From: Microbacterium sp. VKM Ac-2923
GTDB taxonomy: Bacteria > Actinomycetota > Actinomycetes > Actinomycetales > Microbacteriaceae
DNA: 64,000 nt
Direction of reading: 5' to 3'
Assembly (NCBI RefSeq): GCF_022815605.1
Contig: NZ_JALGRP010000005.1
Coordinates: 124,001-188,000, forward strand
Each line of letters starts with the position of its first letter. The stretch's first letter is position 1. A model generated the notes under the pieces. It searched no databases. It was not told the DNA's origin and worked only from the letters and a program-made list of their open reading frames with translations. Positions 26,348 through 35,088 of the stretch are shown here, one piece after another. The position numbers were made by a program, and so were the translations under genes.

Positions 26348-27484
26348 TCAGTCCGCATCTGGCAGCCACCAGTCCTCGGCAGGCTCCCACGTAGGAGGAC
26401 CACTTCCTTCCGCGGGGAACCGCGTACGGCCGGAGACTGTCGACAAGATCGCGCTTGTCTTCCACACCAGCCCGATGTCCAACGTTTCGGGCGGAGCCGC
26501 GCAAGCCTGATCCGCCTGACCTGGTTCATTCTCGCCGGAGATCCTCACCCGACCGGAGTACAAGCCCGCCACCCAGGAATCGTCGATGGACGTCGTATGG
26601 TCAGAGCCATCTCTCATACGCACCGTTCGCCCCCGCCCAGGCCGTAACACGACCGGCGATCCTGAGTGTCCCTTACGCGTTCGCGCATCTACCAGGTACA
26701 TCGGACGGTTGTCGTAATCCAACGCCGGTTCCGAGGCGACCGATGCACGCGTCCAGATAGGCAGACCGACGTATGGCGTAAAGCCCCGTGGGAATCCGAC
26801 CACGAACAAGTCATCCCCGGCTGAAAGCATGGGCTCGTGCTCCGCATCGGGCTTTGCAATATCGAACGCGTCCACGAACCACTGCTCGTCGTCCTCCAGA
26901 GGCAACACGGCGATATCGGCGCCTCGGCCGAGCGTCGGGTGTTCATACCAGAGGGGCGCTCCGTCATCGCCTAGAACGCGGACCGCGCGGTCCGACCATG
27001 CGAGCACCCCCGCAGCAGCGACTTGCATCTTCATGACGACGCGATCTGGTTCGACCGACCATTCCGACATCAACGCGTTGCTCGGCCAGTCACGACCGGA
27101 CAGGTTATGCCTGGCGGTCACCAGGAAATTCTCGCCGCCGTACGTTGCGATGAATCCGCTCCCGACGGCAAGTCGCTGATGTTCCCACCACATCTCTAAA
27201 CGGATGGTTCGGCCGGACACTCCTCGCATTGCATCAATGTAGCCCTCAGACGACGGACCATCGGACGTCGATGGCGCTCCCGGACCCTCCGGAAAGATGT
27301 CCCCCTCCTCAGGTGGCGGCGAGTCGCGATACTTCTTGATCATGCGAACCAACTCTGCGTCGTTCGCACGCCTGCGCTCCTCACGGGCCAATCTCAAGTC
27401 AGTAAGTTCCCTCGCCACCCCATCGTCGAGAGCTGCACGCTTCGCCCAGTAGGACGATGCATCGCTGATCTTCTCAGCGAACAC
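26348..27484 (-). CDS. Trypsin-like serine protease with helical N-terminal extension
   Basis: This 378-residue protein has an N-terminal charged helical segment (about residues 1-55), a Pro/Gly/Ser linker and a trypsin-2-type protease domain from about 90. The triad is visible: His126 (LVTARHNLS), Asp190 (GADIAVLPL) and Ser274 (KGHSGSPVV). No signal peptide, so it is cytoplasmic. Such proteases are effectors or partners in bacterial STAND/Avs and caspase-like defence systems. It is the left-most gene of the low-GC island. Start is GTG 27484 with a weak AGGAC site. Its immediate partner is unclear because the neighbouring nuclease-like gene is on the other strand. Confidence 0.82.
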   Translation of the reverse strand: MFAEKISDASSYWAKRAALDDGVARELTDLRLAREERRRANDAELVRMIKKYRDSPPPEEGDIFPEGPGAPSTSDGPSSEGYIDAMRGVSGRTIRLEMWWEHQRLAVGSGFIATYGGENFLVTARHNLSGRDWPSNALMSEWSVEPDRVVMKMQVAAAGVLAWSDRAVRVLGDDGAPLWYEHPTLGRGADIAVLPLEDDEQWFVDAFDIAKPDAEHEPMLSAGDDLFVVGFPRGFTPYVGLPIWTRASVASEPALDYDNRPMYLVDARTRKGHSGSPVVLRPGRGRTVRMRDGSDHTTSIDDSWVAGLYSGRVRISGENEPGQADQACAAPPETLDIGLVWKTSAILSTVSGRTRFPAEGSGPPTWEPAEDWWLPDAD

Positions 27485-27623
27485 CGTCCTGAGTGCGAAC
27501 TCGACGAAGGTTTCTACACGGGGGCCTCCATCATCGAGCGGCAGATGGGTGCACGCCGTCCGACCGAGGCGACGAAGGAACCATCTGGGTCACCGGCCAA
27601 ACGACGACCGATAGGCTCACGGC

Positions 27624-28193
27624 ATGACGATGGTCGAGCCTCCCGCGCTGGACCCGCTGACCGGCGACGAGCGGCTACTCGGAGTCAACGCGTCGGTCGC
27701 TGACTTCTGGCGGTTCGCGTTGCCCGACGTGACGACGAACAATGTTCGTGGGTGGCTGGCCGAGTACCTCGTCTGGCGAGCCACGGGCGTGGAGCGGCCG
27801 GTGCGCGTCGAGTGGGACGCGTTCGATGTGCTCTGGGGCGACATCCGCATCGAGGTGAAGTCCAGCGCACTCGTGCAGCGGTGGGCGCAACGCCAACCGT
27901 CCACGCTCGCGTTCTCAGGCCTCCGCGGAAAGCTCCTCGACCCTGAGACGAATGCGTGCGCTGCCGAGTCGACCTACAACGCGGACGTTTACGTTCTCGC
28001 GGTGAATCTCGCCGGGCGAGAGCAGTTCAACCAACTCGACATCGCGAACTGGCGATTCGCCGTGCTCTCGCGCCTCGCGCTCCAGGCAACCGGGCAGTCA
28101 ACTCTCACCTGGGTACGAGCACAGCAACTCGCCACCGCGGTCGTCGGCTACGACGAGCTCGCGGCGGCGATCCAAGAGGCTGCCTCGGGTTAG
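27624..28193 (+). CDS. PD-(D/E)xK-like nuclease-fold protein (putative)
   Basis: The 189-residue protein contains a PD-(D/E)xK-like core: Glu47 in helix 'VRGWLAEYLVWRATG', then Asp68 and 'GDIRIEVKSSALVQ', where Glu77-x-Lys79 follows a strand, the spacing seen in restriction-endonuclease-fold enzymes. I do not recognise the family. Transcription is independent: TAGGCT (27612-27617) lies 6 nt before ATG 27624. It is the only forward-strand gene within the island and sits between the protease and the metallo-beta-lactamase gene. Its codon use (higher GC) is closer to the core genome than that of its neighbours. Nuclease activity is inferred only. Confidence 0.55.
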   Translation: MTMVEPPALDPLTGDERLLGVNASVADFWRFALPDVTTNNVRGWLAEYLVWRATGVERPVRVEWDAFDVLWGDIRIEVKSSALVQRWAQRQPSTLAFSGLRGKLLDPETNACAAESTYNADVYVLAVNLAGREQFNQLDIANWRFAVLSRLALQATGQSTLTWVRAQQLATAVVGYDELAAAIQEAASG

Positions 28194-28261
28194 CGTGCGA
28201 GACCGGATTGTCGTCGGGCAGGTTTAACTCTGAGGAAGAGGCCTGGGGCATGCACGGTCTC

Positions 28262-29278
28262 TCACGGTTGGATAAACACGCTGAGCGATTCCGTCCAGCG
28301 CGATGTCTCCGATTTAACGACCGTTATGGCAGTTCCGCCTGCTTCGTTGATCGCGAGGAGCACGTCGCCGTCCGGATGTAGCACGGCCTCGGCGCGCTCG
28401 ATTGTCGAGTTTCTGGTCCGGTACGCGCGATGGGCCGCGCCGACAGGTGGGCCCGAATAGAGCATGAGGGAGGTGAGATTCCGCGTGAACGATCTCCCGA
28501 CAGTCTTCACCGCGTCGTCATATGCCTGCGCAAGCTCCTTGCGGTGGTGACGCACTATCAGTTCGAGTCGGCTTGTATCGTGTAACTCCGACTCGCTTGA
28601 GATCAACCCGCGCCGGATCAGCGCCTTGATGAACTCTCGCGTCGCTCCTGTGGCTTGCACTGCGACGTATGGAAACCATTCCCACACCACGTCCTGGTCC
28701 ACTTTGCACACGGTCCGATCAGCCTCGAATCGCAGCGTGATCGCAGCGCTCGGCGTCGCTCCGCCGATCTTCGAAGGGGATAGAAGCTCTGGGGACTCCG
28801 CTCCACCGCCTTCCGGCTGGGCGGTGGCGGGCGGGATGATCTGAACTTCCGCGGGTGATCCGGCGTTCTCGGTGAGCGTCGCGAGCGCTGTGGAGGGATC
28901 CACGATGAAGTCGCTGTAAAAGTCCCCGCCAGGTGGTTCACCGTCAAGATCGCCATCTGAGATGCTTCCGCGGAGGACGAGCAATCTCTCAGAGACGGGG
29001 ACCAAGGGGATGATGAAACGCCCAATGCTCAGTCTCTTCGCGAGCAACGGTATGCCTGAGACATGATCGAAGTCGAAGTGCGAGACGAACATGAAGTCAG
29101 CCTTCGTGATCCGCTCGGCCAACTCTTCGGTTTCCCGGTTGAGCTCGCCCTGAGTATCTGCGCGAGCTCCACAGTCGTAAATAAAACTCACAGACTGGCC
29201 ATCGGAAGAGACGGTGCCACTGTGGAAGAACCCGTTTCCGACAGCCCACTGCGTTCGCGATACATTCAATTTGATCAC
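28262..29278 (-). CDS. Metallo-beta-lactamase-fold protein
   Basis: This 338-residue protein has the MBL core: FIYDCGAR (about residue 35) then 'DFMFVSHFDFDHVSGIP', where His67-x-Asp69-x-Asp71-His72 is a variant of HxHxDH with the second His replaced by Asp. The later part has 'SLMLYSGPP' and a final strand region, but I could not see all the downstream metal ligands, so the C-terminus may be reduced. ComEC-like MBL proteins of this type occur in defence loci, including type-1 Avs with a protease. Start is GTG 29278 with GAGGGGG 8 nt upstream. Confidence 0.75.
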   Translation of the reverse strand: MIKLNVSRTQWAVGNGFFHSGTVSSDGQSVSFIYDCGARADTQGELNRETEELAERITKADFMFVSHFDFDHVSGIPLLAKRLSIGRFIIPLVPVSERLLVLRGSISDGDLDGEPPGGDFYSDFIVDPSTALATLTENAGSPAEVQIIPPATAQPEGGGAESPELLSPSKIGGATPSAAITLRFEADRTVCKVDQDVVWEWFPYVAVQATGATREFIKALIRRGLISSESELHDTSRLELIVRHHRKELAQAYDDAVKTVGRSFTRNLTSLMLYSGPPVGAAHRAYRTRNSTIERAEAVLHPDGDVLLAINEAGGTAITVVKSETSRWTESLSVFIQP

Positions 29279-29395
29279 TCTCGGTTCCCCCTCAGTGTTA
29301 GACCGTAGTTACGCCGCGAGCACTAGCTCTGACGGCCAGCGCGCCCATAAGGCTCCGCGGCGGATGCCGGAGTTTTCTTATCGCAGGTATGCCGT

Positions 29396-29716
29396 TCACG
29401 ATTGCCCCGTCCACGTACCGCCTCGTCCATTGGGAGAAACAAGGTCGTAAAGAGGCACTGCTCGAGATCGCTCAAGGAAACCAGACCCGAGGAGCTCGTG
29501 CGGGGTCATGGCTATGACATCGAGCAGAGGTGAAAACTCGAGTCGGTCAGTCTCCTCCTGGAACGCGTAGTACTCCTCGATGGTGGAGTACACGGCGAGC
29601 GCGTCAAGATCGTTCGGCGGGCGGTTGCCGTGCACCGTCGATCCGAACAGGTAGACGGCGACATTGGGATGACGTCGGGCGACGTCCGCTAATGCCAGGA
29701 TCCAATCCCGGGTCAC
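29396..29716 (-). CDS. Minimal nucleotidyltransferase (MNT-like)
   Basis: The 106-residue protein has the polymerase-beta-type nucleotidyltransferase motif: 'YLFGSTVHGNRPPNDLDALA' with Gly25-Ser26 and Asp36-x-Asp38. It is too short for a CD-NTase and resembles MNT domains of MNT-HEPN systems, but no HEPN gene is adjacent. The start is a GTG overlapping the stop of the upstream gene (GTGA, 29713-29716), so it is translationally coupled to the unknown protein and the HNH nuclease upstream. It may add a nucleotide to a partner protein; this is inference. Confidence 0.72.
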   Translation of the reverse strand: MTRDWILALADVARRHPNVAVYLFGSTVHGNRPPNDLDALAVYSTIEEYYAFQEETDRLEFSPLLDVIAMTPHELLGSGFLERSRAVPLYDLVSPNGRGGTWTGQS

Positions 29717-30408
29717 GGGTGATTGAGCCGTGCGAGGGTAGAGCCCCACCGTAGGATCTCCACTTCCGCAAGTTTGGCCGCTTCCTTCGCGTTGTCCGTG
29801 GGACCGGCGTTGGGGTTGGTTGCCACAAAAACGTCGAACGGGGAGCATCGATCAAGCGCAAAGTTAACGGTGACGACTTCGGCCTGGTACGTCTCCTCGA
29901 TGTAGAGCACAAGGTCAGGCAGGCCGCCCGCGCGACTCACTCGGAGCCGGCGGCTGTCGACGTAAGCGACGGACTCGACTCGTGAGTGTCGAGTCAGTCC
30001 CTTCATGACGAACTCGTAGGGGAACGGGACGTATCCTCGCGGGTTAGCGAACCGTGCTGCGCGTATACCGTCGGCTAGACCTCCCCATGGCACTCCGTGC
30101 TTCTTCATCAGGTCGATGGCTTCGCCTTGGAAGATGCCAGCCTTCGGAATGTTGACGATGAAGTCGACGTCCCCATCCAGCAACGCCTCGACGTCAGAAG
30201 CGGCGACGTCCTGTGATTTCAGGATCCCGAACCGGGTCGGCGGGAGGCTCTTTCGAGTCAATCGGACGTGGTCACCATCGGCCTCCGCGTCGGTAACTAC
30301 GTCCTCGTGAAGTTCCTTGAAGCGGCTCAGAACCCACTTATCAGCTGTCGGCAAAGATCTTGTCCATCTCTCTAGGGAACAGTACTGTCCTGATGCCGCC
30401 GTCACCAT
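29713..30408 (-). CDS. Unknown protein of the HNH-nucleotidyltransferase operon
   Basis: This protein of up to 231 residues is not recognised. Its body has normal alpha/beta composition, with 'DVDFIVNIPKAGIFQGEAID', 'GLADGIRAARFANPRGYVPF' and 'VVTVNFALDRCSPFDVFVA'. The ATG at 30408 would overlap the HNH gene by 68 nt; a TTG at 30354 overlapping by 14 nt is a more natural start. It ends in a GTGA overlap with the nucleotidyltransferase gene. The mixed strands and acidic residues could fit a nuclease or a target-binding fold, but no motif settles this. Confidence 0.7.
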   Translation of the reverse strand: MVTAASGQYCSLERWTRSLPTADKWVLSRFKELHEDVVTDAEADGDHVRLTRKSLPPTRFGILKSQDVAASDVEALLDGDVDFIVNIPKAGIFQGEAIDLMKKHGVPWGGLADGIRAARFANPRGYVPFPYEFVMKGLTRHSRVESVAYVDSRRLRVSRAGGLPDLVLYIEETYQAEVVTVNFALDRCSPFDVFVATNPNAGPTDNAKEAAKLAEVEILRWGSTLARLNHP

Positions 30409-31045
30409 GATGGCGTCTAATCAGGCCGCCGATGTGGACCCGATAGGCAGCGACGGTCTCTTTCTCAGCGTGTGTCAGGTGAGCGGTGTTGGCGTCGATG
30501 ATTCGCAGGATCCGTCGGTGGTTGGGAATGATGGTGTCAGTCATCTCACGTTGCCAGACAATTGCTTCCTCTGCTTCCGGGTCAATTCGGTAGTCGTTGT
30601 CCGGCCCGAAGGTGGCGTGCAGGTAACGGTTTTGTGACGCGTAGGGCTCGATGGCATCGCAGGCTTCGGCCCTAGTGGCGAAGGATGCGATGCCGAGGGA
30701 TGCTTCGACTCGCCTCAGCCGAGACTCCTTCCATTCGAGCAGGAGCTCGATGGGGTGGTCGGCTGGCGCCTTGTCGGCGATGGTGTGGCAGTTGGCGCAC
30801 AGCAGAATCAAGTTGTCCCATGCACCAAGGTCGGCTTCATCCGCGGTGTCATCGCCTCTGGGGCCATCAGCGCTCGCAGCGATGACGTGCGCGACCTCCC
30901 CAAAATGGGCAGCAGACCCACTCTTTAAGTCAACAAACAGAGGTGCCTGGCAATCTGGATTCTGGCAGTACCCAGAGGAGTCCGCCCACAGCCGGAATTT
31001 CGTGGGCTGCGTCGGGTTCGCCTTGCCTCTCACACATTTGGTCAT
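30341..31045 (-). CDS. HNH endonuclease, zinc-stabilised
   Basis: The 234-residue protein has an N-terminal HNH nuclease: zinc ligands Cys27 and Cys32 (GYCQNPDCQAP), the first catalytic His in 'GEVAHVIAAS' (His53), Asn in DNLILLC and the closing CANCHTIADK. A helical C-terminal domain of about 120 residues follows. It is probably the effector of the three-gene operon. I chose ATG 31045: GATACT is 6 nt upstream, the spacing seen for leaderless genes here; an upstream GTG-type extension would add a Lys/Arg-rich tail. The family resembles HNH proteins found in defence islands. Confidence 0.82.
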   Translation of the reverse strand: MTKCVRGKANPTQPTKFRLWADSSGYCQNPDCQAPLFVDLKSGSAAHFGEVAHVIAASADGPRGDDTADEADLGAWDNLILLCANCHTIADKAPADHPIELLLEWKESRLRRVEASLGIASFATRAEACDAIEPYASQNRYLHATFGPDNDYRIDPEAEEAIVWQREMTDTIIPNHRRILRIIDANTAHLTHAEKETVAAYRVHIGGLIRRHHGDGGIRTVLFPREMDKIFADS

Positions 31046-31226
31046 GCCACGAGTATCACCAGGCAGAGAGCCAGTTTTTGGTAGAACATTCTTCCTCGCA
31101 GATCGGCATCGTTTTACAGCCCGCGACAAGTGCGGATCGTCTGCTGGGAAGACGGCTCCCCACCCGCCTTCCCAGCGAACCCGCTACGTGAGATCGACCC
31201 GGTCGTGCCCCGTCCGGACCTGTCCC

Positions 31227-31499
31227 CTACAGGTTCGGCAGATAGTCGAGGTTGTTCCGGGTGGTGGAGTCCCGGTCGGTGCGCAGGTACTTGCCCGTGG
31301 CGCCCTGAACAATGCGAACCTCGGTGCGCTTCTCCGGCCACTGCACGAAGTACGTGTGCGCCCGAGACTCGATGTCACGGATCGCATCGGCCGTCGACCT
31401 CGGCGACCCGTCGACACCGATTTTCCTGCGGGCGGTTTTAGGCGGAGCCAGCGCACCGCTGCAGGCAACGCTCCCACGCGCCTCGGCGACAGCTGGAGC
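31227..31499 (-). pseudogene. 3' remnant of a DUF3892-like gene
   Basis: The frame from 31499 to the TAG at 31227 encodes 'DIESRAHTYFVQWPEKRTEV' and 'GKYLRTDRDSTTRNNLDYLP', which matches the C-terminal end of DUF3892 proteins. No ATG, GTG or TTG start is in frame and an in-frame stop lies at 31500-31502, so the N-terminus is lost. The surrounding gap 31046-31627 has no other gene that I can support. Confidence 0.45.
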
Positions 31500-31627
31500 T
31501 CATAGTTCTGTTCATCTGGGGTCAATGGAGCGTAGCCAAGACCTCCGCTCCAAACGGCATGATGAGCGCGGCGCTGGCGGAGCCCATTCGGAGAGCGACG
31601 CCGCGCGGCGCCGTTGTGAGGCGCGGC

Positions 31628-32680
31628 TCACAACCCCCAGCTCGCTGCTGCTCCAGGCAACAGCCGCAGTGTTGCCCGGTTGTTCTCGATACCGCCGCTG
31701 AAGTTGATGCTGACTCTGGTGACTTGCCCGACTTCCTCGACCAGCGGATCTGAAACGAACACAAGCATTCCTGTCGAGAAGATTGGAACCGTAGGGCGGA
31801 AGGCGATTCGATCCATCTCGAGCAAATCGAGGTCCAGTGCGGCACCAACGTCCATTGGGCGTCCGAAAGTGACGAGCTGCGGCAGCACCTCATCAATTGC
31901 CAGATCAACAGTGTCGGCCGCTGCATCGAAGGCCTGCGCATAGGCCGCGGCACCGCCCGAGAGTCGAGTGATGGCCCTCTCTGTCTGCTCTTGCCGATAT
32001 TGATCCCGCTTCAGTGCAAGATGCGGTTCGAACTCGTCGACTCGTTCCGGAGACAGCGCGGCCCGCAGCTCCCGGCACACCGAACCGAGCTGCTGGTGGT
32101 CGACATCGACCAGGGCTGCCCGCGTCGCACCGAGTTCTTGCCACGTCGTCGATGCGCGAAGCGCGACGGCGAGTTGCTGAAGCTCACGACTCGCATCGAT
32201 TCGTTCGGCCGCGAAGGCGAGGCTGGGCGGGGGCGCGAGTTGGAGTCCGCGTCCCATATCGCCACGTTGCCACGCCGCCTTCCAGGTGAACTCCTGCGTG
32301 GTGAACGGTGTGTTCCTCACAAGCTGGGGAACACGAAGAAGCGGGTACCCCGGGAGCTGAGCGCGAAGCCACGCGAGTTGAAGGCGGAAGGCAACCTCGA
32401 CCTCATAAGTTGCGAAGAACCACGCTTCGAACGTGTCAGGCCTTTCAATGTCTCCCAACATCGGCTGACCGATGAGATATTGCAGTTCGGTGTTGAGGCG
32501 GAGAGCGTGCGCACGCATCGACAGTGCGCGAAACTCTTCCAGCATCTTTGTGAGCGGGTCTTTCGACGTGGCGAGGTCGCGCGGCATCGCTGAGATCACT
32601 CGCTGGACCGTCTGCGAGCTTCGCCACTTCTCGGCGAGGTCGCTTACTGCTGCCCAGATTTCTCTAGTCATGAAAGCCAT
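31628..32680 (-). CDS. Unknown partner of the NACHT ATPase
   Basis: This 350-residue protein is not recognised. It is mostly helical and Gln/Arg/Leu-rich in its first 250 residues (SLAEKW..., QELGATRAALVDVDHQQLGS), with a beta-rich C-terminal 80 residues (RPTVPIFSTGMLVFVSDPLV). The ATG at 32680 overlaps the NACHT stop by 13 nt; a second ATG at 32671 overlaps it as ATGA. Either way it is coupled to the NACHT gene and likely works with it. Its low-GC codon use matches the island. No catalytic motif seen. Confidence 0.72.
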   Translation of the reverse strand: MAFMTREIWAAVSDLAEKWRSSQTVQRVISAMPRDLATSKDPLTKMLEEFRALSMRAHALRLNTELQYLIGQPMLGDIERPDTFEAWFFATYEVEVAFRLQLAWLRAQLPGYPLLRVPQLVRNTPFTTQEFTWKAAWQRGDMGRGLQLAPPPSLAFAAERIDASRELQQLAVALRASTTWQELGATRAALVDVDHQQLGSVCRELRAALSPERVDEFEPHLALKRDQYRQEQTERAITRLSGGAAAYAQAFDAAADTVDLAIDEVLPQLVTFGRPMDVGAALDLDLLEMDRIAFRPTVPIFSTGMLVFVSDPLVEEVGQVTRVSINFSGGIENNRATLRLLPGAAASWGL

Positions 32681-35088
32681 CCCGACGTGTTGATGAGTTC
32701 TTCGACCGCTTTACCGACATCCGAGGCTGCAGCATGTGCTGGGCCGCCGTCGAGGAAGTGCGATGCGGATGTTTGGCCCGGACGCCCTTCGGGCTCATTC
32801 GGAAGCAGGCGAGTTTCCGGCGATGCGAGGTACGACATTCGCCAATCTACTGTTCCCCAAGTCTCATCGGGTTCGCCGATAAAGAATGTGAGGCCCAGCG
32901 GGCGCAGTCGGTTCAATAGCTGAGAACGCTGAGTGACAGGAAAGCTTTCCAAGAGGGCGTTGACCTCGTGCTGTCGTTGGCGGACGAAGGTCTTGACTCG
33001 CGCTTGCGCATCTTCGCGCGAACTGGGACGCATGGAGAGCTCTGGCCGAACCTCATTGAATCGGGTGCGAAGGGCCAGCCGCCACAGGCGCGTCGCAGCG
33101 TACAGCGGCCCCCGCTCACCCTCGATGACCGTTCTCCCGAGGAACGTGCCCGAGGAATCGAGCATGCTCAAGACCCAACGACCATCCAGAACTTCCTTGG
33201 CTTCGACTGTGACGCCGCTCATGCCTAGCAGCGTCCCAAGCAATGGTGCGATCTGAGTGACGTAGTCAGTGGGGCCCGGGAAGTGGTGATCTGCACGTCC
33301 TACGCGCACGGACAGGAACGGCTGATCTCGAGCGACGATCTGAGAGACGTCGACTCCGAGTTCGCTGGCGAACACCACCCATTCTGATTGTGTGTCTCGC
33401 AGCGTGAAGGGAAGAGGAGCGTGCCCTGCTGCTACTGCGGTGGCTGCAAGGTAGTCGGCAAGAGAGTCGTGGAAGGGAGCCAGTACCCCCATCCCCACCT
33501 CGGTCATCAGGCCGATGCGCACCGCGGTAGCGCGGGCTTTTTCACCATCAACCGAGGACGCAAGTGTCGCTGCAGCGTCATCGGTGCGGGCCACCCACTC
33601 GTATCGGTCCGAGTATCGCCGCTGAGCACTCAGAAGCTGCGCGAAAACGACCCCGAGGACGGGTAGGTAGGTACCAGCGTCGACCATCGGGGCACGCTCA
33701 CTCAGATGGGTCAGGAACTTCGCGTAAACGTCGCTCCTCGACAACTCGAGTGCCCCGTCCGTGTCAGCTTCCAAGAAGATGGTGAGCAGCATAGGGTTTC
33801 GCGCCCCATCACCGAGGACGCGCTCAGCGCGCGCGCGAATCTGCGTGGAACTGCCTTCGCTGGCACCGACGACAGACGCGATAAGGCGCTCTTGAGCGGA
33901 ATGGTCCAACGGTGTGACGTGGAACGCTACGTGTTGGGGAGCAGGGTCTAGTACCCGGCGCAACGCGGTGCGGTCACGCCCAACCAAGACGATGGAGGCG
34001 AAGCCCGGCCGATTGAGGACCTGCTTGAGGTCTTCCGCGAGGTGCTCGAGCGTAGCGTCGGGAATCTCTGAGACTCCATCGAGAACGACAACGGCGTCCG
34101 GGTCGGCGAGAACTTTGCGGCCGGCGTATGTCGGCACTGCAATGCCCACAACGAAGCCAAGCGCGTCTGCAACGAGAGCACCGAGCTGCCCTGGAACGTA
34201 TGTCTCGGCTCGACAGACGACGACTGCGCGGCCAGACGTTGCAGCCGAAGCTTGAAGAATTTGCACCGCGCTGGACTTGCCGGTGCCAGTTGGGCCAGAA
34301 AGCGACGCTGCGCGCGTGAGGAGCAGAGCCTCAGCCTCGACCGGCGGGTGTCCTCCGTGCTCGGTGATCGTGAGGGGAAGGAGCGAGGGCGTGCCATTTC
34401 CGACCGTCGCCATGTACGAGTCCTTCAGGGTGCCGGCCCACTGGAACTCAGGTCGTTCCCCGTACTCTCCACCGACCAGCTCAAGAAGCTCAGATGCTGT
34501 AAGCAGCCGCCCGGCGGGTTCGCTCAGCGACGCTCGCTGCATGAGCACTCTGAACAGAGCGTCGACCCGTTGCACCGCCACTTCTTCTCGGTCGCGCAAA
34601 AGTGGATCAAGCCGTGCAGCAATTCGTCGTTCGGCGGCGGCGAGCAGCACTCCCACCGAGGACGGGTCAACGCGGATGCTCGCGAACGCGAGACGATCCG
34701 CGAGCATCTCGGGGATGTCAAGCTCTTTCGCCAGGCGTGCGGCCCGTCCCGGCTCGGAGCTTGCCAGAACATCACTAAGAGCCTGCGCGCCGGGACCCAG
34801 CTCTCCGTTGGTAACGAACGTGAACGCGGAGTTGGGCGCGTCGAGACTAACCCATCGGCGGAACACATCAGCGACCAGCTTGGGGGTCCATGGGGCGCCT
34901 GAATGGCTCTTCATCTGGTGTGCGGCGACCAGAACTCCGTCCGCGTCGAGCACCTCAACGTCCACTACGTCGTCCGTGCCTTCGACGCGAAGCTGATGCT
35001 CGGGCCCCTGCTCCACGAGGTCAATGGCCAGGTGGATGGCATGCGCCTGCTGGTACGCGATCCCGCGTATCGTGTCGGTGCCTGCCAT
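32668..35088 (-). CDS. NACHT/STAND ATPase with N-terminal nuclease-like domain
   Basis: This 806-residue protein looks like a bacterial STAND defence ATPase. Residues 1-110 resemble a DUF4297/Cap4-type nuclease: 'GIAYQQAHAIHLAID', then Glu36, Asp40 and 'AAHQMKS' (Gln58, Lys60). A helical region follows. Walker A GPTGTGKSS is near residue 265, and Walker B 'AVVVLDGVSEIP' near 328 has the NACHT DG.(S/D)E form. The C-terminal 350 residues have repeats of helices and a mixed sensor region. I chose ATG 35088, preceded by AGGGGA and a TATGGT -10 box. The unknown gene downstream overlaps its stop. Confidence 0.75.
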   Translation of the reverse strand: MAGTDTIRGIAYQQAHAIHLAIDLVEQGPEHQLRVEGTDDVVDVEVLDADGVLVAAHQMKSHSGAPWTPKLVADVFRRWVSLDAPNSAFTFVTNGELGPGAQALSDVLASSEPGRAARLAKELDIPEMLADRLAFASIRVDPSSVGVLLAAAERRIAARLDPLLRDREEVAVQRVDALFRVLMQRASLSEPAGRLLTASELLELVGGEYGERPEFQWAGTLKDSYMATVGNGTPSLLPLTITEHGGHPPVEAEALLLTRAASLSGPTGTGKSSAVQILQASAATSGRAVVVCRAETYVPGQLGALVADALGFVVGIAVPTYAGRKVLADPDAVVVLDGVSEIPDATLEHLAEDLKQVLNRPGFASIVLVGRDRTALRRVLDPAPQHVAFHVTPLDHSAQERLIASVVGASEGSSTQIRARAERVLGDGARNPMLLTIFLEADTDGALELSRSDVYAKFLTHLSERAPMVDAGTYLPVLGVVFAQLLSAQRRYSDRYEWVARTDDAAATLASSVDGEKARATAVRIGLMTEVGMGVLAPFHDSLADYLAATAVAAGHAPLPFTLRDTQSEWVVFASELGVDVSQIVARDQPFLSVRVGRADHHFPGPTDYVTQIAPLLGTLLGMSGVTVEAKEVLDGRWVLSMLDSSGTFLGRTVIEGERGPLYAATRLWRLALRTRFNEVRPELSMRPSSREDAQARVKTFVRQRQHEVNALLESFPVTQRSQLLNRLRPLGLTFFIGEPDETWGTVDWRMSYLASPETRLLPNEPEGRPGQTSASHFLDGGPAHAAASDVGKAVEELINTSGWLS

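Noticed and set aside
26348..35088. A complete Avs type-1 system
   Set aside because: MBL, protease and STAND genes are all present but not adjacent or in one operon, and the STAND protein has its own nuclease-like N-terminus.
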